This document shows positions 11,742-23,000 of a DNA stretch of 64,000 nt, piece after piece. A model generated the notes under the pieces. That model was not told the DNA's origin and did not search any database. It saw only the letters and a list, made by a program, of their open reading frames with translations. The stretch comes from Nansenia antarctica (Eukaryota; Chordata; Actinopteri; Argentiniformes; Microstomatidae), in contig OZ022339.1 of assembly GCA_963989245.1 (NCBI GenBank), positions 55,531,295 to 55,595,294 on the forward strand, read 5' to 3'. Position 1 is the stretch's first letter. Each line of letters begins with the position of its first letter. The position numbers and the translations under genes were made by a program.

Positions 11742-13377
11742 TTCCTCCAGGTCTCTGCAGTGACAATGAAGTCATGCTCTCTCACTGCATTTGCTACTTT
11801 AGGGAGAAACAATCTGATGTTGCTTGGAAACCAGAGAGTATCCAAGAGAGTTTAATATTTGTATAGTATAATGGTTTGCACCGGGTGTGACAATTATTCT
11901 GATTCTGTAAGATTGGATGTTTCTGGCTATGTATAGATAGGCAAAGCCTGTTTTCAAATGTATATCTGGATCATTCTTGATGAGATTTTAAAAGTAAAAG
12001 TTTTAAGTGCCACAGTTTATTTCCTTTTCATACCAGGTTTAGACAAGGTAACAGACCAGTATGGAACTACAATGACCCACAAAACTAATAATAGTAATTG
12101 TTAATAATAATTACATTATTGTAATTGACCAAAGCAGCAGTACAATGACTGACCTTGTTAACAATGTGGTACCAGAAATGAATACACAGTAATTTACTGG
12201 GGTAGCTCAGTCAGGTATCCATGACTGTTAAAAGCTGTATAGTAAAACGCAAGTTTAACTGCAAATGCTAAGATAACATCCTGATGTCTTCAGTGCACAT
12301 ACTGTAACATAGAGGTAACAGCCTAAACCCGGAACCTTGGGAGGGACCCTGTTTAAAATAAAATAATAATACAGAACCAATTTAAAGGGGAAATGTTTGC
12401 ATAATCAGACATACTGTAAAGGTTTATTCAGGGGTATAGTTTAGCTTTCTTTTGTAACAAAGCCCTAGGGTGAAACCCCTAAGGTAACAGTCTTTGAGTC
12501 ACTTCAGTGTATTGGAGTTTTATAAGCTGATTTTGTGAAATAAGAAATTGGTTAGCAGTACTTTAGTTGATTAGTATCGTATAGTATAGCAGAGTATGTG
12601 TACATCAACAATGGAAATGCTGATCGAAATTGCACAAAACAATCCGTCATTGACTGACAGAAGGACCCGCTCACTATGTTCATGTGAAATGATATCTTAT
12701 TCTTTCAAATTGCATAGTCAGAGAGCAGGAGCAATCCACTCAACACTTCACGACAACTCATTCTCTGAGTTGCTTTCCATTCCACTGGATTCTCTGCTTG
12801 CTTTTTTAAGAGAGTGTCAATTTATGAAAGGCTATTTGTCCCTTGGTCATCATAAAAACGTTCAGAGGGAAAGGAGGGGGATAAAGACATTTAAATTAAG
12901 GGGCAAAGTGCAGAAAGAGAAAGACACAAATCGTCATTGCATTCAACAGAAAGTGCATGCAGTTTTTTATCATCAGTATTTACGTATTTCCTCTGTCCAT
13001 TGACAGTTCTTCAAGGTGATTGATGGACTGACAGATTCAGCCAATACGCTGCCAGTTGTCACCGAGTCCCCACTAGACATCCAGACCCCACTAGACGGAG
13101 CCATCAAGTGAAGGGTTCAGTGCCAAGCCCTGCATGTCAAGGAGTCACTGTGCTCCAAACCCAGCTAAATATATGATCAATGCTATGCTCTCTCAAGGGC
13201 CCATTCTATCTCCTTTGTAATTTTACCACAATGGCCGAAGCATGACTTGCTATTATGTTGCAAATTCAAACTCTCCCTTCTTCCTTCTCCCCGAGTCTCC
13301 TCAACCTTCAGGAGGGTTGCTTGTCATTTCTAGTGAGTTGGGTTGAGGTTTCTGTGGTCCTTCGGTGTTGGTACTCT
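11742..13377 (-). other. prima1 3' UTR and downstream sequence
   Basis: Sequence immediately past the prima1 stop, on the minus strand, must include its 3' UTR. Its end is unknown. Candidate AATAAA signals (minus) occur near 12423-12428 and 12015-12022. A plus-strand open stretch at 12596-13003 has no recognisable protein features and is probably chance. Confidence 0.45.
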
Positions 13378-13477
13378 CTACACCCCTGTATTGTTGGTGT
13401 CCAGGGTCTTCTTGCTGCGTGAGCTCATGGCATACTCCCCCCGGCTCGTACCATTCTCCTCCTTCCGTAGGGGTTTC
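13378..13477 (-). CDS. prima1: prima1 terminal coding exon (cytoplasmic tail)
   Basis: Last coding exon of proline-rich membrane anchor 1, a small type I membrane protein that tethers acetylcholinesterase tetramers at neuronal membranes. Read on the minus strand, a pyrimidine-containing acceptor ends in CAG at 13480-13478. The exon then supplies the third base of an Arg codon, continues with KPLRKEENGTS, and ends in NNTGV and a TAG stop at 13380-13378. From memory, mammalian PRIMA1 continues ICYKAIKR with KPLRKDENGTS and ends in a short Asn-Asn-x-x-Val tail, so the match is specific. Length (32 complete codons plus stop) fits the known tail. It joins in phase to the exon at 46849-46972, leaving a 33.4-kb intron. 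The 3' UTR runs towards lower coordinates; a possible AATAAA (minus) lies near 12423-12428 but is unproven. Confidence 0.9.
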
Positions 13478-15032
13478 CTGTGACACGTAGTACAGAAGAA
13501 TAATCACATGTTAATGTTTGAATAATGTCGCTGCTGTGACTGCATTTTAAAGTGATTCTCTGTCTAGAAATAATTGTCCTCTAACCCCCTGATGGTTTTG
13601 AAGAGTAAGCCTTGTAATATATCTAACTTTAAATCAACCAACACAATCAATCAATCAATTGATTCAACACTCCATACACAAATGCAATAGGCAACAGGCT
13701 TTAGAGAAAAAATACATAGGGAGAAAAATAATAATACAAATACAATAGCCATAAAAGTTCAAACAGTAAGAACCAAAAATGCCCACTTTAATATAAAAAT
13801 GAAGGCATTACGATTGACAACACCAAACATGCAACAGGGGCTACGAAAGCATGAAATCTCATTTGAAGCATAGCTTACTATCAACGGAGTCTCTAAATTA
13901 CTGGCTGTGTACAATGATTTAGTGATGGAAACACTTCCCTAAGGAGGTTTACTTCCCTGCAGATAATTAAGACATACATCTACATAACAGCTTTCATGAG
14001 TAAGTATTCATTTGAATTGCCAGGGTTTGAGAGAGGGAAGCTGGCCCACAGCTGCGGAGGGTAATCAAAGCGAGTTGTCCTCCTCTTGCAATGACTTTCT
14101 GTCACCTTTAATGCTGGACTGAGTTAACGCAGTGGCCTCTTGCCCTAACTCATCCGACTCATCCTGCCTCTCCTTAATTAAGGATCCAAGATATGTGACC
14201 CTTTAAGGCAAGGACAAAAATAACTCAATTATGGAATGCACTTGGAAAGGACTTGGAAAGGATCAATGAGACCAAAAGGACCTGTGAGGGCTCTGGAATA
14301 ATTTCCCCTGTAATATCACTTGTGGACCTTTTGTCTGCCAGATGGTACCACAGCATAAATACTACATAGTGTACCACCAGGTTCAAAGAATACATAGTGT
14401 ACCACCAGGTTCAAAGAATACATAGTGTACCACCAGGTTCAAAGCCTGTTTCTACCCCTAAGCTGTCAAATGAACAGTTAATTCTCCCGAAAGACTCTCA
14501 TATACACTCTACGTATACATGTACAATATACACGTACAATATACACTCTAAATACATTGTGCTACTACTGTGTTCCTGCACTACTACTATGTCCTTCTAC
14601 ATTTTTTAAGAGGAGAGCTTGCAAATAAGAATGATTGTGCTATCATACATCACCCTGTACATATGACAATACAATTTTGAAACTTGATGTTTGGTGAGCA
14701 TCAAGGTGAGTATCAACAATTAAAATAAGCTCTCTTTTTCAACCAGACTAGAAAGTTTGCCCACATAGAGGAGATGTCTGCTTGTCAGGGAAGGAGAAGC
14801 AAAAAGAACGAATCACCTCTGTTGGCGTCACAACATGATCTGTTGTATCATGTTCATTTCTGTCCCTATACTTCCACATGCTTCGTGTGAGGAAGCATCG
14901 GGTCTTGTGAATAGCCTGGTTTGTGAGAATTGATGTACATTTTCTTTACATAAATAATAAAAGATTAGGCATCTATCTTTCCTGCATGAGACACCTCAAA
15001 TGCCTTCTACAGAAAACAAGCAATGCCAGCAT
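13478..15032 (-). other. prima1 intron, 3' part
   Basis: Intronic sequence upstream of the last prima1 exon. It holds a short (CAAT)n tract near 13645-13660 and a triple direct repeat at 14363-14444. Nothing else was recognised. Confidence 0.55.
14363..14444. repeat. 28-bp direct repeat, about three copies
   Basis: The unit starts TACATAGTGTACCACCAGGT and is repeated nearly perfectly three times. Confidence 0.9.
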
Positions 15033-15036
15033 TTAA

Positions 15037-15322
15037 CATTAGAACAGCTGTGCCTTTTTTACCTATTATAAGAGCCGCCTTAGGGGTCGTAGTCTTTACA
15101 ATGAGAAGCTGCTATTTACCACTAGTAATGACCACTAGTTGTCCGTCACAGAAAAACTGCAAAGTAGCTTTATACTAGCTTATCCTGATGTGATTTTGAA
15201 AATGTAAGGATACTGGGTGGTAGAACGCACATATCTAGGAAAAGTCATGAAAGGACGGTCCTGAAATTTGATCGAGCGCAAAAAAATATTTTTTTTACTC
15301 ACAGCCTATGGCTGTTCTAGTG
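15037..15322. mobile_element. TTAA-flanked piggyBac-type MITE
   Basis: TTAA at 15033-15036 is followed by CATTAGAACAGC. The right end GCTGTTCTAGTG is followed by TTAA at 15323-15326. CACTAGAA-type termini with TTAA duplication are the piggyBac signature. It is 286 bp long with no coding capacity. Confidence 0.82.
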
Positions 15323-15399
15323 TTAATCATGAAGATGTTGAGAAATAGGGCTTCTCAAAACCTAAAAATCTAAAAGGTTTCCTCAGTTTCATAGCCACA

Positions 15400-16013
15400 C
15401 AAACCACATGGAGGGAGTCAACTGGACCTCTGTGCTTGCCGTAGAAGATGGCAGCGCATGTTCAACACGACACCGGGCGTTCTGCCAGATTATGCAACCT
15501 AGTGACTGTTTGCCTACGATTCTCATATATTTTTACTCAGTACAGCCTTGCATACACCTCTTACAGCCGACGGCTGCACAGTCTCTGGCTGTGTTCGTAA
15601 AAAATACGCTCTGGAAATCGTCCCTCTGTATTTCCAACTTCCCCAAGAGATTGCGAAAACAGCGTGGGAAAGCACTACTTCCGCCCCGGCGAGAAGGGTA
15701 CGAGGCCGACACGGAGGCATACGAGCCAGATACCAGCAGAACCCACATTGGCCATCACTACCTAGCATATTTCTCGCTGATTTTCGCTCACTAGCGAACA
15801 AAATGGACAAACTAAAACTCTGGATCACAAACGCGGCTTATGGACTGTAATATCATGATTTTCTCTGAGACATGACTCAACGACAGCATCCCTGACAGCG
15901 TGACTGTTCTGGAGGGTCGTACCGTCTTCAGAGTGGATAGAACTGCGGAGGTCACAGGTAAATCGAGGGGGGGAGGTCTGTGCATTTATGTTAACAAGAG
16001 GTGGTGTACAGAC
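15400..16013 (+). mobile_element. LINE family A, copy 2, segment 1 (start of endonuclease)
   Basis: The plus strand reads as the beginning of an L2-type endonuclease domain: LADFRSLANKMDKLKLW near 15770-15830, then, after frameshifts, TVLEGRTVFRVDRTAE and SRGGGLCIYVNKRWCTD near 15900-16010. The 5' limit is uncertain. The frame is cut by a hAT element at 16014 and continues at 18134. Confidence 0.75.
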
Positions 16014-16121
16014 CATACCTGTCAACATTGGGATTTGAAAATAAGGGATATTTTCCCGAAGATAAGGGATATCCCCCGCACGCCCCCGGGCCGTCCTCCC
16101 CCCCCCCCACCGTCCACAAAC

Positions 16122-16425
16122 CATACCCCTTACATTTAGACTAGGGTAGACACAGTCAATCCTAACATCACCACTAGACAACCATAGGATACCTCTTACA
16201 TTTAGACAAGGGTACACACAGTCAGTCCTAACATCACCACTAGACAACCATAGGATACCTCTTACATTTAGACAAGGGGACACACAGTCAGTCCTAACAT
16301 CACCACTAGACAACCATAGGATACCTCTTACATTTAGACAAGGGTACACACAGTCAGTCCTAACATCACCACTAGACAACCATAGGATACCCCTTACATT
16401 TAGACAAGGGTACACACAGTCAATC
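16122..16425. repeat. 66-bp tandem repeat, about 4.6 copies
   Basis: The unit begins near CATAGGATACCTCTTACATT and includes ACATCACCACTAGACAACC. Copies differ by a few substitutions. On the minus strand it gives a repeating 22-residue frame, which is a by-product of 66 being divisible by 3. Confidence 0.93.
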
Positions 16426-16462
16426 AACCACCTGCTTCAGTGCAACAAGAATTGGGTTAACT

Positions 16463-17512
16463 CAGGGGTCGGCAACCCGCGGCTCCGGAGCCGCATGCAG
16501 CTCTTTTGCCCATCTTCAGTGGCTCCCTGTGGCTTTGACCACAAATGGAAATTAACAACGATTATTTATTTTTTACGTTGCCGCGTCTCTCTCCTTGAAC
16601 TACAACTCCCTGTTTACGCTGTAATGTTGTACGAGGGCCAATAGGATTCGGATATGTTGGCACATGACTAGTATTATACATTTTGACTGGACCCAACATG
16701 AGACTGGATGTGACAGGTTTTTTTCAAGAGTAGACCTATATCCACAGGGATTGACGAAGTACTGCGGCAGGCAAAGCAAGAAACTATCCACATAGATTTA
16801 TATACAGACATCGGCGACGCACATCGATGAACGGGAGCTTCCCAGTGAGCGCTATTTGCCTACTTTTAAATGCAAAAAGCGGCTTGTCTTTAGCTCAAAC
16901 CGTTTCCGAATTATGAACTTCTAAAGAAGGTATGATATTTGGGAGCGCCGGCGTTCCTGTGGGTCTGAGAGGGTTTAACTTAAAATAGTGAAAAGAGGAC
17001 GAGGGAGGCTAGTTTTCATTTGGTACTGTAGTCTACAGTCTGTAGATTTGTCTATTATTTGGCTGACGATCTCTTGGTTTGCTCACTTCCTCCGGATGAA
17101 ATTACAAACTTATCCATATTAGTATTACTAATTACTAGTATAGCCAGATAAAAGTATCAACCCACCTGTTAAAAGGCACCAGAATACACGAAATTGCATC
17201 TACTCTGTTAAAAAAAAAATGGGGGGAACCCCCCAGACCCCCTTTACGCTATCCTAGTGTTTCACTTTTGTAAAGCACAATATGTTTGCATTCGGTTGTA
17301 TGCATAAGTGCTAAGGCTTATGTATTTCTAGCCTACTTAGTAATTTTGATAGTAGGCTAATATTATAGCTTATATAGACACTTACAGCATGTGTTGCCTT
17401 CATTATAAGGCTTATATAAGGCTTTACATTTTTTTTGCGGCTCCAGACAGATTAGTTTTTTTGTTTTTTGGTCCAATATGGCTCTTTCAACATTCAAGGT
17501 TGCCGACCCCTG
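16463..17512. mobile_element. hAT-type element nested in a hAT
   Basis: It starts CAGGGGTCGGCAACCC and ends GGTTGCCGACCCCTG. The 8-bp duplication GGTTAACT is present at 16455-16462 and 17513-17520. Both features are characteristic of hAT. At 1050 bp with no usable long frame it is non-autonomous. Confidence 0.9.
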
Positions 17513-17849
17513 GGTTAACTAGTTCCTATGATTAAGTAAGTGACTACAGGTGATCAGAATCAGATACCTGGTTGAAAGTAAAATACTTTGAACATCCCTG
17601 CATATATATACATGAAAACACAAAAGGGCATATCAATTCAGCACATTTATTTATACATTACTTGACACCATAATGTCAATGGGAAAAGAGCGGCGCAATG
17701 CTACCAGCGATCATTTCAAAACGGAGATAACCGAGATTGCGTTTGTAAATACGCTCTGAAAATCTGATCACCACTCATGGAATGCCTCTTGTCCAATCAA
17801 ATGACTTGGTCCCTTTATGACGTTGCACCTAGTGTGCGTTCCGGCGCTC

Positions 17850-17920
17850 TCATTTACATTTTAAATGTTTGCCATTTAGCAGACGCCTTATTCCAAAGCG
17901 ACTTACAATCAATACAATCA
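17850..17920 (-). mobile_element. LINE/SINE 3'-tail relic
   Basis: In reverse it reads TTGTAAGTCGCTTTGGAATA then AGGCGTCTGCTAAATGG. This is the same 3' tail as the LINE family B copies at 27287-27336 and 29697-29763. Confidence 0.75.
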
Positions 17921-18133
17921 ATACGCCTCTCAGAGAGGAAACAAGTCAACTCCGACATGGATATAACGATTGTGCGCATGCGCCAACGTCTAACAATTAA
18001 GTGTTAAATTATATTATATTATAGGTAAAAAATACGGGAGATTTACGGGAAAATATTTAAACGGGAGCACAGCGGGAAAGAAAGGTAAAATACGGGAGAA
18101 TCCCGGGAAAAACGGGAGGGTTGACAGGTATGA

Positions 18134-18509
18134 GTACAGACACTGACACTGTTGAGAGTCACTGCTCCGCCAATATAGAGTAACTGATGATCATGTGTAG
18201 ACCGTTTTACCTGCCTAGAGAGTTTACAACTATCATGGTCATTGCAGCCTATATTCCCCCGGATGCTAATGCTAAGCTAGCGATGAAAGAACTACATGCA
18301 GCTATTAGTAAAATGCACACCCAGATGGCGTCTTTATTGTCAGAGGGGACTTCAACCACTCTAACCTAAAGACTGTACTTCCTAAATTCCACCGATATAT
18401 CCCCTGTGTCACTAGACGAAACCAAACTCTCGACCATGTGTGCACAAACATTGCTGAGGGTTAAAGCCATCCCCCTCCCCCACCTAGGACAGTCTGATCA
18501 TCTCTCATT
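18134..18509 (+). mobile_element. LINE family A, copy 2, segment 2 (endonuclease)
   Basis: It continues the interrupted endonuclease: CRPFYLPREFTTIMVIAAYI, then PPDANAKLAMKELHAAI, then TLDHVCTNIAE and, in another frame, the region matching GQSDH near 18490. Frameshifts are present. It is cut at 18509 by a Gypsy element and resumes at 21105. Confidence 0.8.
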
Positions 18510-18574
18510 TTAAGGTCTGGGGATTCGCTCTGCGTCCTTTGGCACCCCCTCTCGGCGATCTTGTGTATAGTTCT

Positions 18575-19112
18575 TGTTACGGCTGTGGTGTGTACAGCCG
18601 TTGTGTGTTTGTGTGTTGCTTTTTGTGTTGTTTCTCCCAGGTGATTGTCCTTCCTCCTGCCTACTGCCATGGCGACGGCTCCCTTAAGGTTGGAGGGAGG
18701 ATAAAAGGCTGGGAGAGACACTTCGATGGTGCTCCCGAGTTGTTTTGTGTTGGTTTTGTTTGATACAGCTGTAATTTTGTAGATCCTAGTTTTGTAGGTT
18801 GTGTTTGCTAATCTTATGTTTGTAGACATTTAGCCTTATTTGTATTTGATCTGTTAGTTAGGGTTAGAGTTAGGATTCTACTTGGTCAGTTAATTAAATT
18901 ACTTTATCCTTTATTTATATATTAGATTAATTTTCACTCTTCTTTTATAGAGTAGATTTCAGTTAAATGTGTTTCTCGGAAACCTGTTTGTGTTACTTTT
19001 CTACAATAAATCTGGTTTATTTTATATTCTCCCATCTCCTCTGGTTCTTGTCCCCCCGGCTTTATGTTATTTTTACATCCCATATCCTTAGACCTTATAT
19101 GGGGTCGTAACA
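18575..19112 (+). mobile_element. Solo LTR (538 bp)
   Basis: It begins TGTTACGGCTG and ends GGTCGTAACA. The 5-bp duplication GTTCT occurs at 18570-18574 and 19113-19117. A TATA-like GGATAAAAG near 18700 and AATAAA near 19003 fit plus orientation. No internal retrotransposon sequence is attached, so it is the product of LTR-LTR recombination. Confidence 0.88.
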
Positions 19113-19850
19113 GTTCTGTTAGTCCTTGTCATTAGCTGTAAGTTGGTGCACCTGTTCCTCGTTTCCTCCCTGGTGTATATATGGTCCCTATTCCCCATTG
19201 TCTTTGTCGGATGTTTGTTTCATGTTATGTGAATCTGTTGTGCCTGTCCTCAAAGCCATAACAGAACATCCGACCATAATGGACCCAGCAGAGGCAGAAC
19301 ATATTTGTGGCGTGATGGCGACCATCTCCATGAACAACTTGGCGGCCGCCCAGGCCAACCCTACTCCTCCGGTTGGCGCAGCAGCAGCGCCGGCGGCGGT
19401 GCCTCCAGCTCCCTCGTGGTCACACGAGAACCCTACCTGAGCGATATGCCAGACGTCCAGAGGGTTGTAGAGTTCCTGACCCAGTTTTCTTGATCTTCAG
19501 TCTGCAGCTCTTGACCTTCCCTACCGAGCAATCCCGAGTGGCTTACATCATCACCGTGCTCTGTCATGGGCCATGGCTGAGTGGGAGAGCCAGTCCCCGG
19601 CGTGCTCCGACTCCACCACATTCACCCGGGACTTACGCAAGGTATTCAACACCTTCCAGGTGATATTGGTGCACGAGGCCGGTCGGCGGCTCACAGCAAG
19701 TCGGCAGGGAGGTTGCTTGGTGGCAGATTACTCAGTCGAGTTCCAGACTCTGGTTAAGGAGGCAGGTTGGGAGAAGGCTCTGGTCGTTCTCTACGTGAAG
19801 GGGCTCTCGGAGGCGAGAGACGTTGCTTTTCCTGCGGTCGGACTGGCCAC

Positions 19851-20604
19851 TAGGGCTGCAACTAACGATTATTTTGGTAGTCGACTAATCTGTCGATTAT
19901 TTTTCCGATTAGTCGCGATTAGTCGTGTGGCTTTTCGCTGCGCGTAAATGGCGACGCAGAAGCATAAATCCGGCTTAACTAGCTATCTAACCTAACGTTA
20001 CGCCAAGCTACAGCTGCTCACAGAGCTAGTTGATTGGCTAGCTAGCATTGCTGGCTAGACTACAGACAGCTCACGTTAGTAGGCTACGCTTGGCGCTGTT
20101 TATCTTACAGACAGCTCGCTGGTGGACTCAACATAATTGAAATAGCATTCACTTATCAAGCATCATTCATGATCATCCACCATGACTACCTGGTATTTTA
20201 ATAGCGACCACCCCTCACTTCATTTCATCTCGCGTTCTCCTGGCTTCAACATGGAAAACCCCTGCTACGTAACGTTACATACAAGCGCCTCTGTCTGTCA
20301 CACGCGTGCCACAGGGCAAATAAATTAATAGCACAAACGCTCATAGCATGTACAGCCCTGTCCATGAGACGTTGTTTTCCAACATGTAACAGTAAAGCTA
20401 ACATAAACATTACGACCCTAACAATATAACGTTAGCCAGTTGGCTAACAACGTTAGCTAAAACTTACCCAGCTGATTCTTGCATGGCTCCCTTAAAAAAA
20501 AAAAAAAAAAAATTGTTTATACGATTAGTCGACACTAAAATTCCATGTCGACGAGTTTTTATAATCGACGTCGTCGATTATATCGACTAATCGTTGCAGC
20601 CCTA
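19851..20604. mobile_element. hAT-type non-autonomous element
   Basis: The ends are TAGGGCTGCAAC and GTTGCAGCCCTA. The 8-bp duplication CTGGCCAC lies at 19843-19850 and 20605-20612. Subterminal CGATTAGTCG motifs occur at both ends. It is 754 bp with no transposase, and interrupts the Gypsy element. Confidence 0.92.
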
Positions 20605-21104
20605 CTGGCCACCATTACATTGCCTGCCTGGGGAGGTCAGGAAACGGGGCAGACCGCTAGTTTCTGGAGGGGTGCTAGAGGGTGGGAACCTAGCCCCAGG
20701 CTTTAAAGATCCCAGAACATTCTTCCAGGTCACGTTGCAGTGGAGGCGCTACACTCGTCTGGTTCGGGTGCTGGTGGATTCTGGGGCTGCAGGGAATCTC
20801 ATGAACGAGGGACTGGCCCTGGGGTGGGTGGTTCCCTTGGTGAACATGCAGCCTTTTGTAGTGCTGACTGATCACAAAAACCTGGCCTATATTCAAGGGG
20901 CTTAGCGGCAACATTTGCGCCAGGCTAGATGGCCGCTGTTTTTCACCAGGTTCCGTTTCACCATTTCCTATCATAAAGGGTCCAAAAACGTCAAGCCCGA
21001 CGCCCTTTCACGACAGTTCAACCCGGTGGACCTGGTGGAGTAACCCCATTCCATTGTTCCGGAAGCCCTGATTGCTGCTCCCATTTCATAGTAACTCATA
21101 ACAC

Positions 21105-23000
21105 TCATTGCTCCTACTCCCCAAGTATACACCCTACATCAAACGAATGAAACCTACAGTGACGACAACTAAAGTCTGGCTGGAGGGAGCAGACTCTACA
21201 CTACAGCACCTGTTTCAAAACACAGACTGGAGTTCATACATCACTCAGAACATTGACTTATATGCTTGCAGATGTGTCAAATAGGTCACCACCCACAAAC
21301 AGATAACAACTTTCCCCAACCAGAAGCCATGGATGAACAGTGAGGTCCGCCTACAGCTGAAAGCACGCAACGCCGCTTTTAGATCTGGTGGTGCAGAGGC
21401 CTACAGCTCATCCAGGACTAACCTAGAGAGGGGCATCAGGGAGGCCAAGCTTAGCCACAAACGGAAGATTGAGGAGCATTTTTAGAACAACTCCGATCCC
21501 CGACACATGTGGCAAGGCATCCAGGCCATCACGAATTACAAACCGTACAAAACACACCCTCCCCTACCAGCACTGCCTCCCTACCCAACGAGCTCAACCA
21601 GTTCTATGCTTGCTTCGACCGGGATAACAAGGCCCCAGCCATCAAAGCTGTGCCCCCCAGATGGCCAGCCCCTCACACTCTCCATCAACGAAATGTATTG
21701 TGCACTGAGGAAGGTGATTGCACGCAAGGCTGCTGGCCCAGACGGAATCCCTGGCCATGTCCTCAGAGAGTGCGTGGGACAGCAGGCCGAGGTCTTCACT
21801 GACATTTTTAACCTGTCACTGGCACAGGCAGTTGTCCCCACATGCCTCAAGTCAGCTACCATTATGCCGTGTCAAAGAACCCCGCTGCAGCAGGCCTAAA
21901 CGACTAACACCCCATTGCACTAACCCACACCATCATGAAGTGCTTCGAAAATGTGGTCCTGCATCACTTCAAAGACCTCATACCCCCCACACTGGATCCT
22001 CACCAATTCGTCTACCGTAAGAACAGGTCGATGGAGGATGCCATCTCCACGGCACTGCACTCTACCCTGACACACCTGGATAAATGCAACACGTATGTAA
22101 GGATGCTGTTCATCGACTTCAGCTCAGCATTCAACACTATCACCAAGCTCAAAGACCTTGGCATCAGCACCTCCCTCTGTAACTGGATCCTGGATTTCCT
22201 GACCAACAGAGCCCAGTTTGGCAAGCTCAACAACCACACCTGCTCCACCCAGACCCTGAACAACGGTGGCCCCCAGGGCTGTGTGCTGAGTCCTCTCCTC
22301 TACTCCCTCACCCATGACTGCATACCTGTACATGGCTCCAACACCATCATCAAGTTTGCAGATGACACCACGGTGGTAGGCCTGATAAGCAACAACGATG
22401 AGTCGGCCTACAGGGACCTACCTGGCGGGGTGGTGTGCCACCAACAACCTAGCTCTTAACACCAAGAAGACCAATGAACTCATTGTGGATTACAGGAAAA
22501 CCAAACGCTGCGAACACACCCCCATCTACATCAAGGGGATGGAGTCGGAGTCCACATCTCAGAGGACCTCTCCTTGGACCCTCAACTCCTCCACTCTGGT
22601 CAAAAAGGCACAGCAGCGCCTATACTTCCTAAGGAGACTGAAAAAAGCCCAACTGTCTCCCAGGATTCTGGTCAATTTCTACCAGTGCACCATTGAGAGC
22701 ATCCTGACCAACTGCATAACAGTGTGGTATGGCATCTGTTCTGTCTCTGACCGGAAGGCCCTGCAATGGGTGGTGAAAACTACCCAGTACATCACCGGTG
22801 CCCATCTCTCTGCCATCACGGACCTTCAGGAAAAGCGATGAAGACAGTTCTCACCCCAGTCATGGACTGTTTGCCCTCCTTCCACATGGGAGGCTGTACA
22901 GGAGTCTAGGCTCCTGCACCAGCAGGCTTGCGAACAGTTTCTAACCTACAGCTGTCTAGCTACTGAACTCAAGATCCCGACTCTAGCCCACACCCCTTCC
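21105..23000 (+). mobile_element. LINE family A, copy 2, segment 3 (reverse transcriptase)
   Basis: It continues the same LINE after the Gypsy insertion: KYTPYIKRMKPTVTT near 21130, FPNQKPWMNSEVRLQLKARN near 21320, MWQGIQAITNYK at 21507. Reverse-transcriptase motifs follow: MLFIDFSSAFNTI near 22105, GPQGCVLSPLLYS near 22270, KFADDTTVVG near 22355, and the C-terminal KKAQQRLYFLRRLKK near 22605. Stops and frameshifts break it into several frames, so it is inactive. The 3' limit near 23000 is approximate. Confidence 0.85.

Larger units (their letters stand above)
16014..18133. mobile_element. hAT-like element inside the LINE, itself host to another hAT
   Basis: The ends CATACCTGTCAAC (16014-16026) and GTTGACAGGTATG (18120-18132) are perfect inverted repeats. 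The LINE target GTACAGAC is duplicated at 16006-16013 and 18134-18141. Subterminal regions are rich in short AAGGGATA and ACGGGA motifs. The body carries a 66-bp tandem array (16122-16425), a nested hAT (16463-17512) and a short LINE 3'-tail relic (about 17850-17920, minus). No transposase was recognised. Confidence 0.82.
18510..21104 (+). mobile_element. Degenerate Ty3/Gypsy retrotransposon inserted in the LINE
   Basis: The bases TCATT are present at both joins (18505-18509 and 21105-21109). An LTR-like segment (about 18510-19265) is interrupted by a solo LTR. Internal sequence starts near MDPAEAEHICG (19279). The gag part reads ATAEWESQSPACSDSTTFTR near 19570 (with small frameshifts) and GGCLVADYSVEFQTL near 19710. 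After a hAT insertion come a protease motif LVDSGAAGNLM near 20770 and, after a large deletion that removes the reverse transcriptase, an RNase H piece VLTDHKNLAYIQGA and SKNVKPDALSRQ (20860-21010). Protease followed by RNase H is the ordinary Gypsy order. It is dead. Confidence 0.8.

Noticed and set aside
12596..13003. A 135-codon frame beside the prima1 3' end
   Set aside because: No domain, signal or homology recognised; it is opposite to the likely 3' UTR and is compatible with chance.
16122..16425. Possible CRISPR-like array
   Set aside because: Units are contiguous 66-bp tandem repeats without unique spacers, within a eukaryotic hAT element.
20500..20520. Poly-A run as a retroposon tail
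   Set aside because: It lies inside the hAT element at 19851-20604 and is not at an insertion boundary.
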